Of a stretch of 12,474 nt of DNA, positions 6,394-12,474 are shown piece by piece. Below the pieces are notes generated by a model. The model searched no databases. It worked only from the letters and a program-made list of their open reading frames with translations, and had not been told where the DNA came from. Numbering within the stretch: position 1 is the stretch's first letter; each line of letters opens with the position of its first letter. The translations under genes and the position numbers were made by a program. This stretch comes from Nitrospirota bacterium (lineage in GTDB: Bacteria; Nitrospirota; Thermodesulfovibrionia; Thermodesulfovibrionales; Magnetobacteriaceae), in NCBI GenBank assembly GCA_015232165.1, contig JADGAE010000027.1:1-12474 (forward strand), given 5' to 3'.

Positions 6394-7573
6394 TCAGAAG
6401 ATACTTATACTCGATGACGAGCAGATCGTAATAGACGCTATCAAGAAGCACCTGAAGGTCTATGGTTACACCATCTATGAGGCCAAAAACGGCATTGACG
6501 GCATAAAACTCTTTCACGAGATCAATCCAATACTCATAATCCTGGACCTCAAGATGCCGGTTATGGATGGTGTGGAGTTCCTGCAAAAGATAAACCTCAC
6601 CCCGACCGACCCTTATTCGGTAATTGTGCTTACCGGGCATGGCAGCGATGAGGACATGGAGAGGTGTTTTGAGTTGGGCGTAAGTGCGTTTTTGCACAAA
6701 CCATTTAACCTCTACGAGTTAAAGGGGCTGGTCAAGAACTCCATTGCGCTAAAGCACGTGGAAAAAGACCTTAAAAGGCAACTGCACGCCCGCAATAAAA
6801 TGGAAGAAGAACTCTGGAAATATCGCTACATGCTGGAGGACCTCGTTGAAAAACGAACCTCACAACTTAAGGTCACCAACGAAAAGCTGCACGTGGAGAT
6901 AAACGAACGCCTTAAGGCCGAAGAACGCTTAAAGCAGTCACTGAGAGAAAAAGAGGTGCTCCTGCGTGAGGTCCATCATCGTGTAAAGAACAACCTCCAG
7001 ATTGTCTCAAGCCTCCTGGACCTGCAAACACGCTATATCGACAACGATGCCTCACTGGAGATGTTTCGTGACAGCCAGAGGAGATTAAAGGCCATGGCCC
7101 TCATCCATGAAAAACTCTATCAGTCGGACAACATGGAGCGGATAGAGTTTGGCAAATATGTGGAAAACCTCCTCAATCACCTGTATGCCTCCTACTGTCT
7201 GAACACTGACAGGATAAGCCTAAAGACCGACATAGACGAGTGCTACATAGGGATTGATACTGCCGTGCCCTGTGGGTTAATAATCAACGAGATCGTGTCC
7301 AACTCCCTTAAACACGCCTTCCCGTCGGATGCGCAGGGCGACATTAACGTAGCGCTCAAGCTGCAACAAGATGCAACCTTTACCCTGGCAATCAGCGATA
7401 CGGGCATTGGTATCTCACCTGACATGGACCTGCAAAACGCACAGACCTTGGGATTGAGACTTGTAAACGCCCTGGTCCTGGACCAACTGGAAGGCTCAAT
7501 ACAGTGCAATACCAACCCCGGAACCACGTTCAGGATCACCTTTGGTGAGCTAAAATACTCTAAAAGAGGGTAA
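6386..7573 (+). CDS. Receiver plus HisKA_2-type histidine kinase (hybrid relay protein)
   Basis: 395 residues from ATG 6386, whose first bases overlap the stop of the kinase upstream (8-base overlap), a sign of translational coupling. A TTG start 18 bases earlier is possible but less likely. The receiver domain (about 4-120) has the acidic pair Asp10-Asp11, phosphoacceptor Asp54 in ILDLKMP, Thr83 and Lys105 (HKPF), so all key residues are present. A coiled coil (about 125-190) leads to a HisKA_2 dimerisation domain with VHHRVKNNLQ (His197/His198). The HATPase domain has INEIVSNSLKHAF (300-312), DTGIG (338-342) and TLGLRLV (354-360). The layout matches kinases in which phosphorylation of the receiver controls the attached kinase. 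The likely scheme is that the four-PAS kinase phosphorylates Asp54 and this protein passes the signal on. No output domain or partner regulator is visible in the window. Confidence 0.9.
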   Translation: MHNQKILILDDEQIVIDAIKKHLKVYGYTIYEAKNGIDGIKLFHEINPILIILDLKMPVMDGVEFLQKINLTPTDPYSVIVLTGHGSDEDMERCFELGVSAFLHKPFNLYELKGLVKNSIALKHVEKDLKRQLHARNKMEEELWKYRYMLEDLVEKRTSQLKVTNEKLHVEINERLKAEERLKQSLREKEVLLREVHHRVKNNLQIVSSLLDLQTRYIDNDASLEMFRDSQRRLKAMALIHEKLYQSDNMERIEFGKYVENLLNHLYASYCLNTDRISLKTDIDECYIGIDTAVPCGLIINEIVSNSLKHAFPSDAQGDINVALKLQQDATFTLAISDTGIGISPDMDLQNAQTLGLRLVNALVLDQLEGSIQCNTNPGTTFRITFGELKYSKRG

Positions 7574-7582
7574 CTTTAAACA

Positions 7583-7723
7583 ATGAAGACCACATTAAAT
7601 AGTGAAAAGCAAATTGACGACGAGGTCATATTCTTGACAACGTACTTGACTGAAATTACCCTCGACCGTGCCGGGAGTGCAGGTTGTTCTGCTCCGTATA
7701 ACTTGCGGAGGGGTATGGCATAA
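7583..7723 (+). CDS. Possible 46-residue small protein, unknown
   Basis: An ATG nine bases after the stop of the hybrid kinase opens a frame of 46 codons: MKTTLNSEKQIDDEVIFLTT..., ending NLRRGMA. GAGG lies about 12 bases upstream, rather far for a ribosome site. No motif or membrane segment is recognised. Its 3' end overlaps the -24 element of the sigma-54-type promoter at 7716-7731. It may be a chance frame. Confidence 0.25.
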   Translation: MKTTLNSEKQIDDEVIFLTTYLTEITLDRAGSAGCSAPYNLRRGMA

Positions 7724-7731
7724 TTATTGCA
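7716..7731 (+). promoter_or_regulatory. Sigma-54 (RpoN) -24/-12 promoter
   Basis: TGGCA (7716-7720), six bases, then TTGCA (7727-7731) keep the exact spacing of the sigma-54 consensus (TGGCACG-N4-TTGCW), including the invariant GG and GC. Transcription would start near 7742. The genes downstream are flagellar, a usual target of RpoN with a FleQ/FlgR-type activator. I see no clear activator site upstream. Confidence 0.7.
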
Positions 7732-7783
7732 CAACACAATGCTGAAAAACTTTATAAAATGATAAAATAATTCTTACAGGAGG

Positions 7784-7805
7784 GTAAAGTTTTAAGAAAC
7801 TTTAC
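7784..7805. promoter_or_regulatory. Perfect 22-base palindrome inside the sigma-28 promoter
   Basis: GTAAAGTTT (7784-7792) and AAACTTTAC (7797-7805) are exact inverted repeats around TAAG. The palindrome covers the whole -35, the spacer and the first two bases of the -10. In a transcript from the upstream sigma-54-type promoter it could form a 9-bp hairpin; as DNA it could be an operator. Confidence 0.6.
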
Positions 7806-7811
7806 CGATAA
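7785..7811 (+). promoter_or_regulatory. Sigma-28 (FliA) flagellar promoter
   Basis: TAAAGTTT (7785-7792), 11 bases, then ACCGATAA (7804-7811). This matches the sigma-28 consensus TAAAGTTT-N11-GCCGATAA at all but one position. Transcription would start near 7818, leaving a leader of about 36 bases with AAGGAGGT at 7839-7846. It stands 54 bases downstream of the sigma-54-type site. Confidence 0.8.
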
Positions 7812-7853
7812 GAAAACTGAAGGGTTTATCTCAATGGCAAGGAGGTAAGTTAT

Positions 7854-8168
7854 ATGGTAGGGACTGTGAACAACCAAACAACGCATGGCACTAATGTGCA
7901 ATTACAAAGTGTGGAAGGCCGGGACCGGGAGCAAGCATCCGGTGGGACTGCAGATGAGACCCGGCGCAGTAATGCAAGCGGCGTATCAGTAACGCTGTCT
8001 GATGTCGCAAAGACGCTGAGCAAAACCAACGCATCAACAGAGGTAAATGCCGCCTACGGTGCTGCAGGAGGTACATCGGATGTTGAAATGGGCAACAAAG
8101 CTCGCAATGCCACCCCAAAAAAGGCACCGGAAGAGGCAACTGAGAGTCTTGTTGACTCTATAGCCTGA
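7854..8168 (+). CDS. Small low-complexity protein in front of flaG, likely flagellar
   Basis: 104 residues, start at ATG 7854 with AAGGAGGT seven bases before it. It is rich in Ala, Ser, Thr, Asn and charged residues, has no Cys, Trp or Phe, no signal peptide and no membrane segment, and is probably disordered. The only motif is GVSVTLSDVAKTLSKTN (43-59). The V-x-L-S-x-x-A pattern recalls the segment before the sigma-binding helices of FlgM and short motifs in other small flagellar proteins. The FlgM C-terminus (R....K..I..G.Y) is absent, so I do not call it FlgM. It is the first gene behind the sigma-54- and sigma-28-type promoters and 122 bases ahead of flaG, so a flagellar role is likely. 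The exact function is unknown. Confidence 0.75.
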   Translation: MVGTVNNQTTHGTNVQLQSVEGRDREQASGGTADETRRSNASGVSVTLSDVAKTLSKTNASTEVNAAYGAAGGTSDVEMGNKARNATPKKAPEEATESLVDSIA

Positions 8169-8290
8169 CATGTCTGTCGTGGTAAGAAGAACAATAGGTG
8201 ATAACTTGGCATATAAATTGAAAAACGTGCCCCGGAAGGCACAACCCGGAAGCCCGGAAGCCCGTAAGATAAATAGGGAGGTGAGGCAGT
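8169..8290. other. Spacer before flaG with a short GC repeat and strong ribosome site
   Basis: CCCGGAAG occurs at 8231-8238 and twice in tandem at 8245-8260, followed by CCCG. GTGCC-CCGGA-AGGCAC around 8227-8241 can form a small hairpin. GGAGGTGA (8277-8284) ahead of the flaG ATG is a full anti-16S match. No separate promoter of the sigma-28 or sigma-54 type is seen, so flaG probably shares the transcript from upstream. Confidence 0.5.
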
Positions 8291-8740
8291 ATGGAGATTA
8301 GGGGCCTTGACTTAAGCTCAACAGTGCTTGTGCGTCCTGTTCAGACACCCAAAAAAGCGCCTGATCTTAAAGACACGGAGTCTGACACTGTACAAATAAC
8401 CAATAACCGGGAAACTGTGTCACTATCAAGCAGTAATCCCGATAGTACGCAAAGCTCCCTGGTCGAAGAAAAGGATCAGGTAACCGCTAAAACCGCCGAA
8501 CTCAGGCAAGAGGATGAGCGTGCCAGTCAGGCAAGGAAAAAAGCCGAAGAGGAAAAGAAACTGCTTGATAGAAACTTCACCAAGGCCTATTTCGCCGTCG
8601 ATGACAACTCCGGTAGCGTGGTTATACGTATAGTCGATCATGAGGGAAAACTCATAAGACAAATACCACCCGAAGACTACCTCAAGATGTTGGAGGCAAT
8701 GGATAAAAATATCGAAAGCCTGTTCTCCACAAAGGCATAA
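8291..8740 (+). CDS. flaG: FlaG-family flagellar protein
   Basis: 149 residues, start ATG 8291, six bases after GGAGGTGA. The N-terminal half (1-57) is polar and probably disordered. A charged coiled-coil helix follows (about 58-95, KKAEEEKKLL). The FlaG domain is 95-149: FAVDDNSGSVVIRIVDHEG, then KLIRQIPPEDYLKMLEAM. The VVRI.D..G.VIRQIPPE.YL. pattern is diagnostic for the family. FlaG proteins are small, often encoded near flagellin and the FliD cap, and affect filament length; their biochemistry is poorly known. The segment TVSLSSSNP (42-50) resembles the VTLSD motif of the protein before it. The protein is a little longer than most FlaG, mainly through its N-terminal part. Confidence 0.9.
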   Translation: MEIRGLDLSSTVLVRPVQTPKKAPDLKDTESDTVQITNNRETVSLSSSNPDSTQSSLVEEKDQVTAKTAELRQEDERASQARKKAEEEKKLLDRNFTKAYFAVDDNSGSVVIRIVDHEGKLIRQIPPEDYLKMLEAMDKNIESLFSTKA

Positions 8741-8782
8741 GGTCTTAGAGATAAGTATTCGTTATCTCTAAGGTCATGCCTT
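8732..8782 (+). terminator. Large two-part hairpin after flaG, possible terminator or processing site
   Basis: CTTAGAGATAA (8744-8754) and TTATCTCTAAG (8762-8772) form a perfect 11-bp stem with a 7-base loop. Outside it, AAGGCAT (8732-8738) and ATGCCTT (8776-8782) add a second perfect 7-bp stem; the outer arm includes the T of the flaG stop codon. No U-run follows, so strong intrinsic termination is not certain. It may instead weaken read-through or protect the flaG mRNA end. Confidence 0.5.
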
Positions 8783-8798
8783 AACATGAACTATATGG

Positions 8799-8850
8799 GA
8801 ACCAAGGGAGGTACCAAAAAGTGGTGGTACCTACGGATGCCGAAAGGTTC
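8799..8850 (+). ncRNA. Possible structured leader of the membrane-protein gene
   Basis: Three nested stems can be drawn: GAACC (8799-8803) with GGTTC (8846-8850), AGGTACCA (8809-8816) with TGGTACCT (8825-8832), and a small CGG/CCG hairpin (8834-8842). Together they would give a three-way junction ending just before the ribosome site and TTG start. I do not recognise a known riboswitch class. Short stems can arise by chance. Confidence 0.3.
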
Positions 8851-8864
8851 ACCGAAGAGGAAGG

Positions 8865-10937
8865 TTGTTGTTAGGTTTCCGTAGTTTTATATCGTCTTTT
8901 TTATCAGCCGTAGTTGTCCTTTTCCTGGTCTTTTCGTCATACATCCTGCTGCCGTCGGTCTTCCATGACAACGCCAATTTCATAGGAGACTCCCTAGAGC
9001 CTTCTTTCAAGGCAGAGTGTTCCAATTACAATGCCTTCAAGCTATCGTTCAAGATAGGACGTCCTTTCTCCTCCGTTATAGAGTGCCATCTGTTTAAGTA
9101 CGTTACATCCGTTGGATATCTACAAAGGGTCAAGGCCGCTGTTGTCGTGCTCTATGCCTTTGGGGTGGCGCTGTTGGCTTTACTGTTACGACGCAATGGA
9201 GTGTCGGCAATTGTGGCTTTCTTTGTCAGCGTGTCGGTTTTTATGTTGCCTGGGCCGCAGTTTCATGTGTTTTTGAGCTGGCCCCCCAGCGCTATGGCCC
9301 CGTCTATGGCATTGCTCAGTTACATGCTGCTTTGTCAGACCTGGCTGACAAGACCACCCGACGGTAAGACACTCGCAATATGGACCGGCAAGAGTGTCTT
9401 GGCCCTTGCCCTGTTGCTGATAACAATGTTTACGTATCAGGCACATGCGTTTTTCTTCTTTGTTGCCGGCTTTGTGGCAGTCAGCGCAGGGACGCAGCAG
9501 GAACAACTCCCGCGTAACCGGATACGTCTGACCGCCGGCTTAATCCTCCGGGACGTCTGCTTCTTTGGCATCAGTAGTGTCGTGTACTACGTCAACAATA
9601 AACTATTCATACCCGCAAAATACAGGTCACAGATACTTGAAGAGATCAAACTCGACCCCGACTACAGAGTCGAAATCTCCATAAAGAACCTGCTCCAAAA
9701 GCTCTCGCCCCTGATCAATGACTTGTTCCCCATAGTGTTTAACTTCTGGAGCATCTATCTACCCAAGGTTGTCGGTTACGTCGTTTTTTTGACCGTAGTG
9801 ATCGTGCTGATGGCTTTGCTGATTGCCTCTATCAGAAAAAAACGCCTTCACTCCGTAATCGTAATTGTTTATGCCGTAGCGTTGTCATTTATCATACTGG
9901 CCCCCTGGATACTAACCCCCACGAAACTGGTACTGAGGAGATTCTTGTTTGCGGAGATGGCCTTTGCCCTGATATTGATCCACTGGATGTTTACATCGGT
10001 GCTGAGGTCTGTCACCGAAAATCCCCGCAGACAAAAGACGGCGACCATTGTCTTTGCGATAACGCTTGCCGTGTATGGTGCCATCACCTCGTCATTTAAT
10101 GTCTACCTCAACGCAAAGAACTCGCACTCTGAGTTTATGTTTATAAAAGAGGCCATCGTCCCGTTTGTAAACAAACCCATAACACGCATACACGTGGTCA
10201 AGCCTGCCAACAACGACACCGGCTTTAATGGCCGGGGGAGCATCGGTGATGAGTTTAACTGTAACGCAACGGCATTCACCCAGGACATACAGTACGTGTT
10301 GAGCGCCGCCCTGATCGACCTCAAAAACCCAGTCACCGCCGTAAAATACTGTCTCTCCCAAGACCCCGCCATCTGCGCCGATGACACCCCCGCGGGGACC
10401 ATCATAGCAACGGTGTCGGAGCCGACAGCGCCAACTTGTGCGTCAAAGGACACGGTCTTTATCGACATGAACGCCCTGCTAAACACCACGGCAACCACCA
10501 AGGTGCCCATCATCCCGATGGAGTATCACAAGCCCTGTCAGAGTGAGCTGATGACCGTCGTCAGTGAGGATACGACCAAGAAAACGGTTAAATACGCCTT
10601 TGACTACTCCGCCAAGAAAGACGACTTCTGGGAGGCCCTGATCGAAAGACCGATACCGGCGGATATAACGTTTCACAAGCCACGGGTGATAAGCAGGTAC
10701 TCTATAGCCGGCGGAGAGGACTCAGGGAAGATGCCGATATCTTGGGAGTTTATGGCCCTGGATGAAGGCGGCTCGTGGGTGCTGTTGGACAAACAGGTGG
10801 ATGCCCCTAGGTGGCCGCCCTTTGAAAAGAGGGTCTTTCCTGTCGCCAACAGCAAGGAATACAAGCAGTACCGGTTCATGTTCATAAAAGGTCAGCACCT
10901 CCAGGTACTAAGACTCTACGAGATAGAGTTTGATTAG
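8865..10937 (+). CDS. Multi-pass membrane protein with C-terminal discoidin-like domain, glycosyltransferase-like
   Basis: 690 residues from TTG 8865 (TTG 8868 is equally possible). No ATG or GTG stands in frame between the upstream stop at 8787 and the first membrane helix, so a TTG start is needed; GAGGAAGG directly precedes it. About ten hydrophobic segments lie within 1-415 (near 8-30, 91-108, 114-130, 142-158, 177-208, 230-243, 302-323, 330-349, 360-380, 392-408). Between helices 1 and 2 is a loop with FKIGRPFSSVIECHLFKY. A G-R-P motif in that place is seen in GtrII-like polytopic glucosyltransferases, so a GT-C-type sugar transferase is my best guess, not a firm one. Residues 416-575 form a Cys-containing soluble part. 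Residues about 576-690 look like an F5/8 type C (discoidin) carbohydrate-binding jelly roll (RVISRYSI, ISWEFMALDEGGSWVLLD, YRFMFIKG, LYEIEF). It follows flaG; a role in surface or filament glycosylation is inference. Confidence 0.75.
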   Translation: MLLGFRSFISSFLSAVVVLFLVFSSYILLPSVFHDNANFIGDSLEPSFKAECSNYNAFKLSFKIGRPFSSVIECHLFKYVTSVGYLQRVKAAVVVLYAFGVALLALLLRRNGVSAIVAFFVSVSVFMLPGPQFHVFLSWPPSAMAPSMALLSYMLLCQTWLTRPPDGKTLAIWTGKSVLALALLLITMFTYQAHAFFFFVAGFVAVSAGTQQEQLPRNRIRLTAGLILRDVCFFGISSVVYYVNNKLFIPAKYRSQILEEIKLDPDYRVEISIKNLLQKLSPLINDLFPIVFNFWSIYLPKVVGYVVFLTVVIVLMALLIASIRKKRLHSVIVIVYAVALSFIILAPWILTPTKLVLRRFLFAEMAFALILIHWMFTSVLRSVTENPRRQKTATIVFAITLAVYGAITSSFNVYLNAKNSHSEFMFIKEAIVPFVNKPITRIHVVKPANNDTGFNGRGSIGDEFNCNATAFTQDIQYVLSAALIDLKNPVTAVKYCLSQDPAICADDTPAGTIIATVSEPTAPTCASKDTVFIDMNALLNTTATTKVPIIPMEYHKPCQSELMTVVSEDTTKKTVKYAFDYSAKKDDFWEALIERPIPADITFHKPRVISRYSIAGGEDSGKMPISWEFMALDEGGSWVLLDKQVDAPRWPPFEKRVFPVANSKEYKQYRFMFIKGQHLQVLRLYEIEFD

Positions 10938-10967
10938 CTAAAAAAAAAGGGAAAAAAGAATAAGAGC

Positions 10968-11070
10968 GAAGGGGCGACTCCGCTCGCACAGCGACGTTAC
11001 CGCGCCCCCTTCAGAACCCCCTGCAAGGGGAGGGGCGAGCCGCCCCGGGCACGAAGAAGTCCCCTTGACC
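10968..11070. repeat. GC-rich palindromic element, copy 2 (longer)
   Basis: GAAGGGGCG (10968-10976) pairs with CG(C)CCCCTTC ending at 11012. The core stem is CAAGGGGA (11024-11031) with TCCCCTTG (11060-11067), a perfect 8-bp match, followed by ACCC. Inside it a perfect 6-bp hairpin GGGGCG-AGC-CGCCCC (11032-11046) is inserted. The core stem differs from that of the element at 1684-1703 by one G:C to A:T pair change on both arms, that is, a compensatory change. It follows the end of the membrane-protein gene and might act as its terminator. Confidence 0.7.
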
Positions 11071-11168
11071 CTTTTATATGCATTTTATTACCACTTGTTA
11101 TCCACCAAAAATTTATGCACCCGATTGTCCTTTTTTCTTTCCGTCTCTTCTAAAGTCCGGGGTTAAAC

Positions 11169-11180
11169 TGGTATTATAAT
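11169..11180 (+). promoter_or_regulatory. -10 promoter element for a leaderless PAS-protein mRNA
   Basis: TGGTATTAT (11169-11177) is an extended -10, and TATAAT (11175-11180) overlaps it. The ATG follows five bases after the TATAAT. No -35 near TTGACA and no Shine-Dalgarno are visible. The arrangement is the same as before trmJ. Confidence 0.5.
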
Positions 11181-11185
11181 AGTAT

Positions 11186-12474
11186 ATGGAAGCAACGGCA
11201 GAGGAGTTGTTTGAAATGGCGCCTGGCGGTATGGCCATTGTGGGGCCTGATGGTCGATGGCAGAAGGTTAACCGCAGCCTGTGTGAGATGCTTGGCTACA
11301 CGCCTGCGGAGATGCTTGCGACGAACTTTCAGGGCATTACCCACCCCGATGACATGGATGCCTCACTGGAGTATGCAATGTGCGCATTTGATGAAAACGT
11401 AAAGACCATCAATTTCGAGAAGCGATACATCCACAAGGATGGTCATACCATCTGGGTTGATTTAAGCATTGCCGTGGTCAGAGACAAACAGAATAGGCCG
11501 GCCTACTTTATAACCCAGGTGCGTGATATAACCAAACACAAAAGGGCAAGAGAGGCCCTTCTGGAGAGTGAAAAACGCTACCGACAACTGGTAGAGATAT
11601 CCCCGGATGCCATCATTGTCCAGGGCAATGGTATCATAGAGTTCGTCAACCCTGCCGGTATACAACTGTTTGGGGCGGCCCACCTCAACGTGTTTATGGG
11701 ACAATCCCTCATGGACTTTGTATACCCCCAATACAAGGAAGTACTCCTACGGCAGTTGCAAGAGGTCAAATCACACAATCAACAGACCCCGTCTACGCAA
11801 CTGCGCCTACTCAAGCTCGACGGCAGCACCCTGTACGTTGAGGCTTCCTCAATTGCCTTCCAGTACAACGACAGACCCTGTACTCTTACAGTGATGCGTG
11901 ACATAACACAACACAAGTACGCCGAAATGGCCACGCGCAGGTCCGAGGAGCTTTATCGCACTATGGTTAGCAATTTTCCAAACGGTGCCGTCCTGCTCTT
12001 TGACAGGCAGATGACCCTGAGCGTTGTGGATGGCCTGGGGTTAAAGGATATGGGGTATTCAAAAGAGACCCTGGAGGGCAAGAACATCTGGGATGCCTTC
12101 CCCATTGATACAGCAGCCAAGCTAATGCCTAACCTTAGAGCCGCCCTGACAGGCAGGCAGTCGGTGTCTGAACTGACCTTTGGTCAGCGCGTGTATCAGG
12201 TCCGTACCATCCCCGTGAGGAACGAGGCTGGTGATATATACGCCGGTACGGCAGTAACACAGGACATTACCGAACGCAAGAAAATGGAGGAGTCCCTAAG
12301 AAGGGCACACGAGGAACTTGAAATAAAGGTGAAGGAGCGCACTGCCGACCTGTTGTTTGCAAACGTTGCACTCAAAAAAGAGATACAGGAGCGCAGACAG
12401 GTGCAGGATGCACTCGATACAGAACGCAAGCGGCTCTTTGGCGTACTTGACCTCCTGCCGGTGTTGGTCTCACT
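11186..12474 (+). CDS. Multi-PAS sensor protein, probably a histidine kinase, cut by the window end
   Basis: The frame is open from ATG 11186 to the right edge (429 full codons, no stop). The protein begins MEATAEELFEMAPGGMAIV, directly with PAS1 (about 5-117, with the PAC end QVRDITKHKRAREAL). PAS2 follows (about 128-245, YRQLVEISPDAIIVQGNG to VMRDITQHK), then PAS3 (about 258-370, to AVTQDITERKKMEE). Next is a charged coiled coil (about 370-415, HEELEIKVKERTADLL), and a fourth PAS starts at the edge (RLFGVLDLLPVLVS). The linker type is the one usual before PAS-HisKA kinases, but the catalytic part lies outside the window, so a diguanylate cyclase or another output is not excluded. No membrane segment is seen. 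PAS1 begins almost at residue 1, and no earlier start exists in a sensible place, which supports this ATG despite the absence of a ribosome site. Confidence 0.88.
   Translation, partial: MEATAEELFEMAPGGMAIVGPDGRWQKVNRSLCEMLGYTPAEMLATNFQGITHPDDMDASLEYAMCAFDENVKTINFEKRYIHKDGHTIWVDLSIAVVRDKQNRPAYFITQVRDITKHKRAREALLESEKRYRQLVEISPDAIIVQGNGIIEFVNPAGIQLFGAAHLNVFMGQSLMDFVYPQYKEVLLRQLQEVKSHNQQTPSTQLRLLKLDGSTLYVEASSIAFQYNDRPCTLTVMRDITQHKYAEMATRRSEELYRTMVSNFPNGAVLLFDRQMTLSVVDGLGLKDMGYSKETLEGKNIWDAFPIDTAAKLMPNLRAALTGRQSVSELTFGQRVYQVRTIPVRNEAGDIYAGTAVTQDITERKKMEESLRRAHEELEIKVKERTADLLFANVALKKEIQERRQVQDALDTERKRLFGVLDLLPVLVS

Larger units (their letters stand above)
10938..11185. other. Intergenic gap before the second PAS protein
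   Basis: 248 bases without a gene. They begin with an A-rich run (10940-10958), hold the second GC-rich palindromic element (10968-11070), then an AT-rich part. This contains two 9-mers of the form TTATNCACC (11098-11106 and 11113-11121), each one base off the DnaA-box consensus. The gap ends with the promoter-like sequence directly before ATG 11186. Confidence 0.5.

Noticed and set aside
7854..8168. Naming this gene flgM
   Set aside because: Only the V-x-L-S-x-x-A segment fits; the sigma-28-binding C-terminal pattern of FlgM is missing.
8231..8264. CCCGGAAG short repeats before flaG as a regulatory array
   Set aside because: Only three short copies in a GC-rich spacer; too little to separate from chance.
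10103..10513. Minus-strand frames of up to 136 codons within the membrane-protein gene
   Set aside because: They overlap the long plus-strand gene, which continues with coherent domains on both sides; no ribosome site.
11211..11402. 63-codon plus-strand frame near the right end
   Set aside because: Out of frame with the PAS protein that covers the same bases with clear PAS motifs.

Overview
The window looks like part of a chromosome from an environmental, flagellated, Gram-negative-type bacterium. The signs are a periplasmic lytic transglycosylase, a FlaG-family flagellar protein, sigma-54-like and sigma-28-like promoters, and several multi-PAS histidine kinases. Base composition is moderate and codon use looks even across the genes. 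The mix of genes would fit Nitrospirota or Deltaproteobacteria-like lineages, but nothing here fixes the taxonomy.

Left part (1-1586, all on the minus strand). Two small secreted proteins share an almost identical ribosome site and signal peptide but have unrelated mature parts. One runs off the left edge and is Met/Gly-rich. The other consists of 21 perfect Gly-Asn-X triplets flanked by Cys/Met residues. Next to them is a DUF433/DUF5615-type (PIN-like) toxin-antitoxin pair, with a 16-bp tandem repeat at the junction of the two genes. A GC-rich palindromic element (1647-1708) separates this block from trmJ; a relative of it lies at 10968-11070.

Middle (1842-7573, plus strand). A tRNA 2'-O-methyltransferase (trmJ) appears to be transcribed without a leader from an extended -10 promoter. 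Then comes a likely operon: a secreted lytic transglycosylase, a soluble four-PAS HisKA/HATPase kinase, and, overlapping its stop codon, a receiver plus HisKA_2-type kinase. The last two could form a phosphorelay.

Right part (7574-12474, plus strand). A 280-base gap carries a -24/-12 sigma-54-type promoter followed by a near-consensus sigma-28 (FliA) promoter with a perfect 22-base palindrome in it. They drive a small low-complexity protein and flaG, and possibly a large membrane protein with a C-terminal discoidin-like domain. After the second palindromic element, another multi-PAS sensor protein begins, again with a TATAAT-like box directly before its ATG, and runs off the right edge.

The most unusual items are the Gly-Asn-X secreted protein with its shared leader, the dual flagellar promoter with its palindrome, the covarying palindromic elements, and the toxin-antitoxin junction repeat. 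No CRISPR array, tRNA, rRNA, transposase or phage gene was seen.
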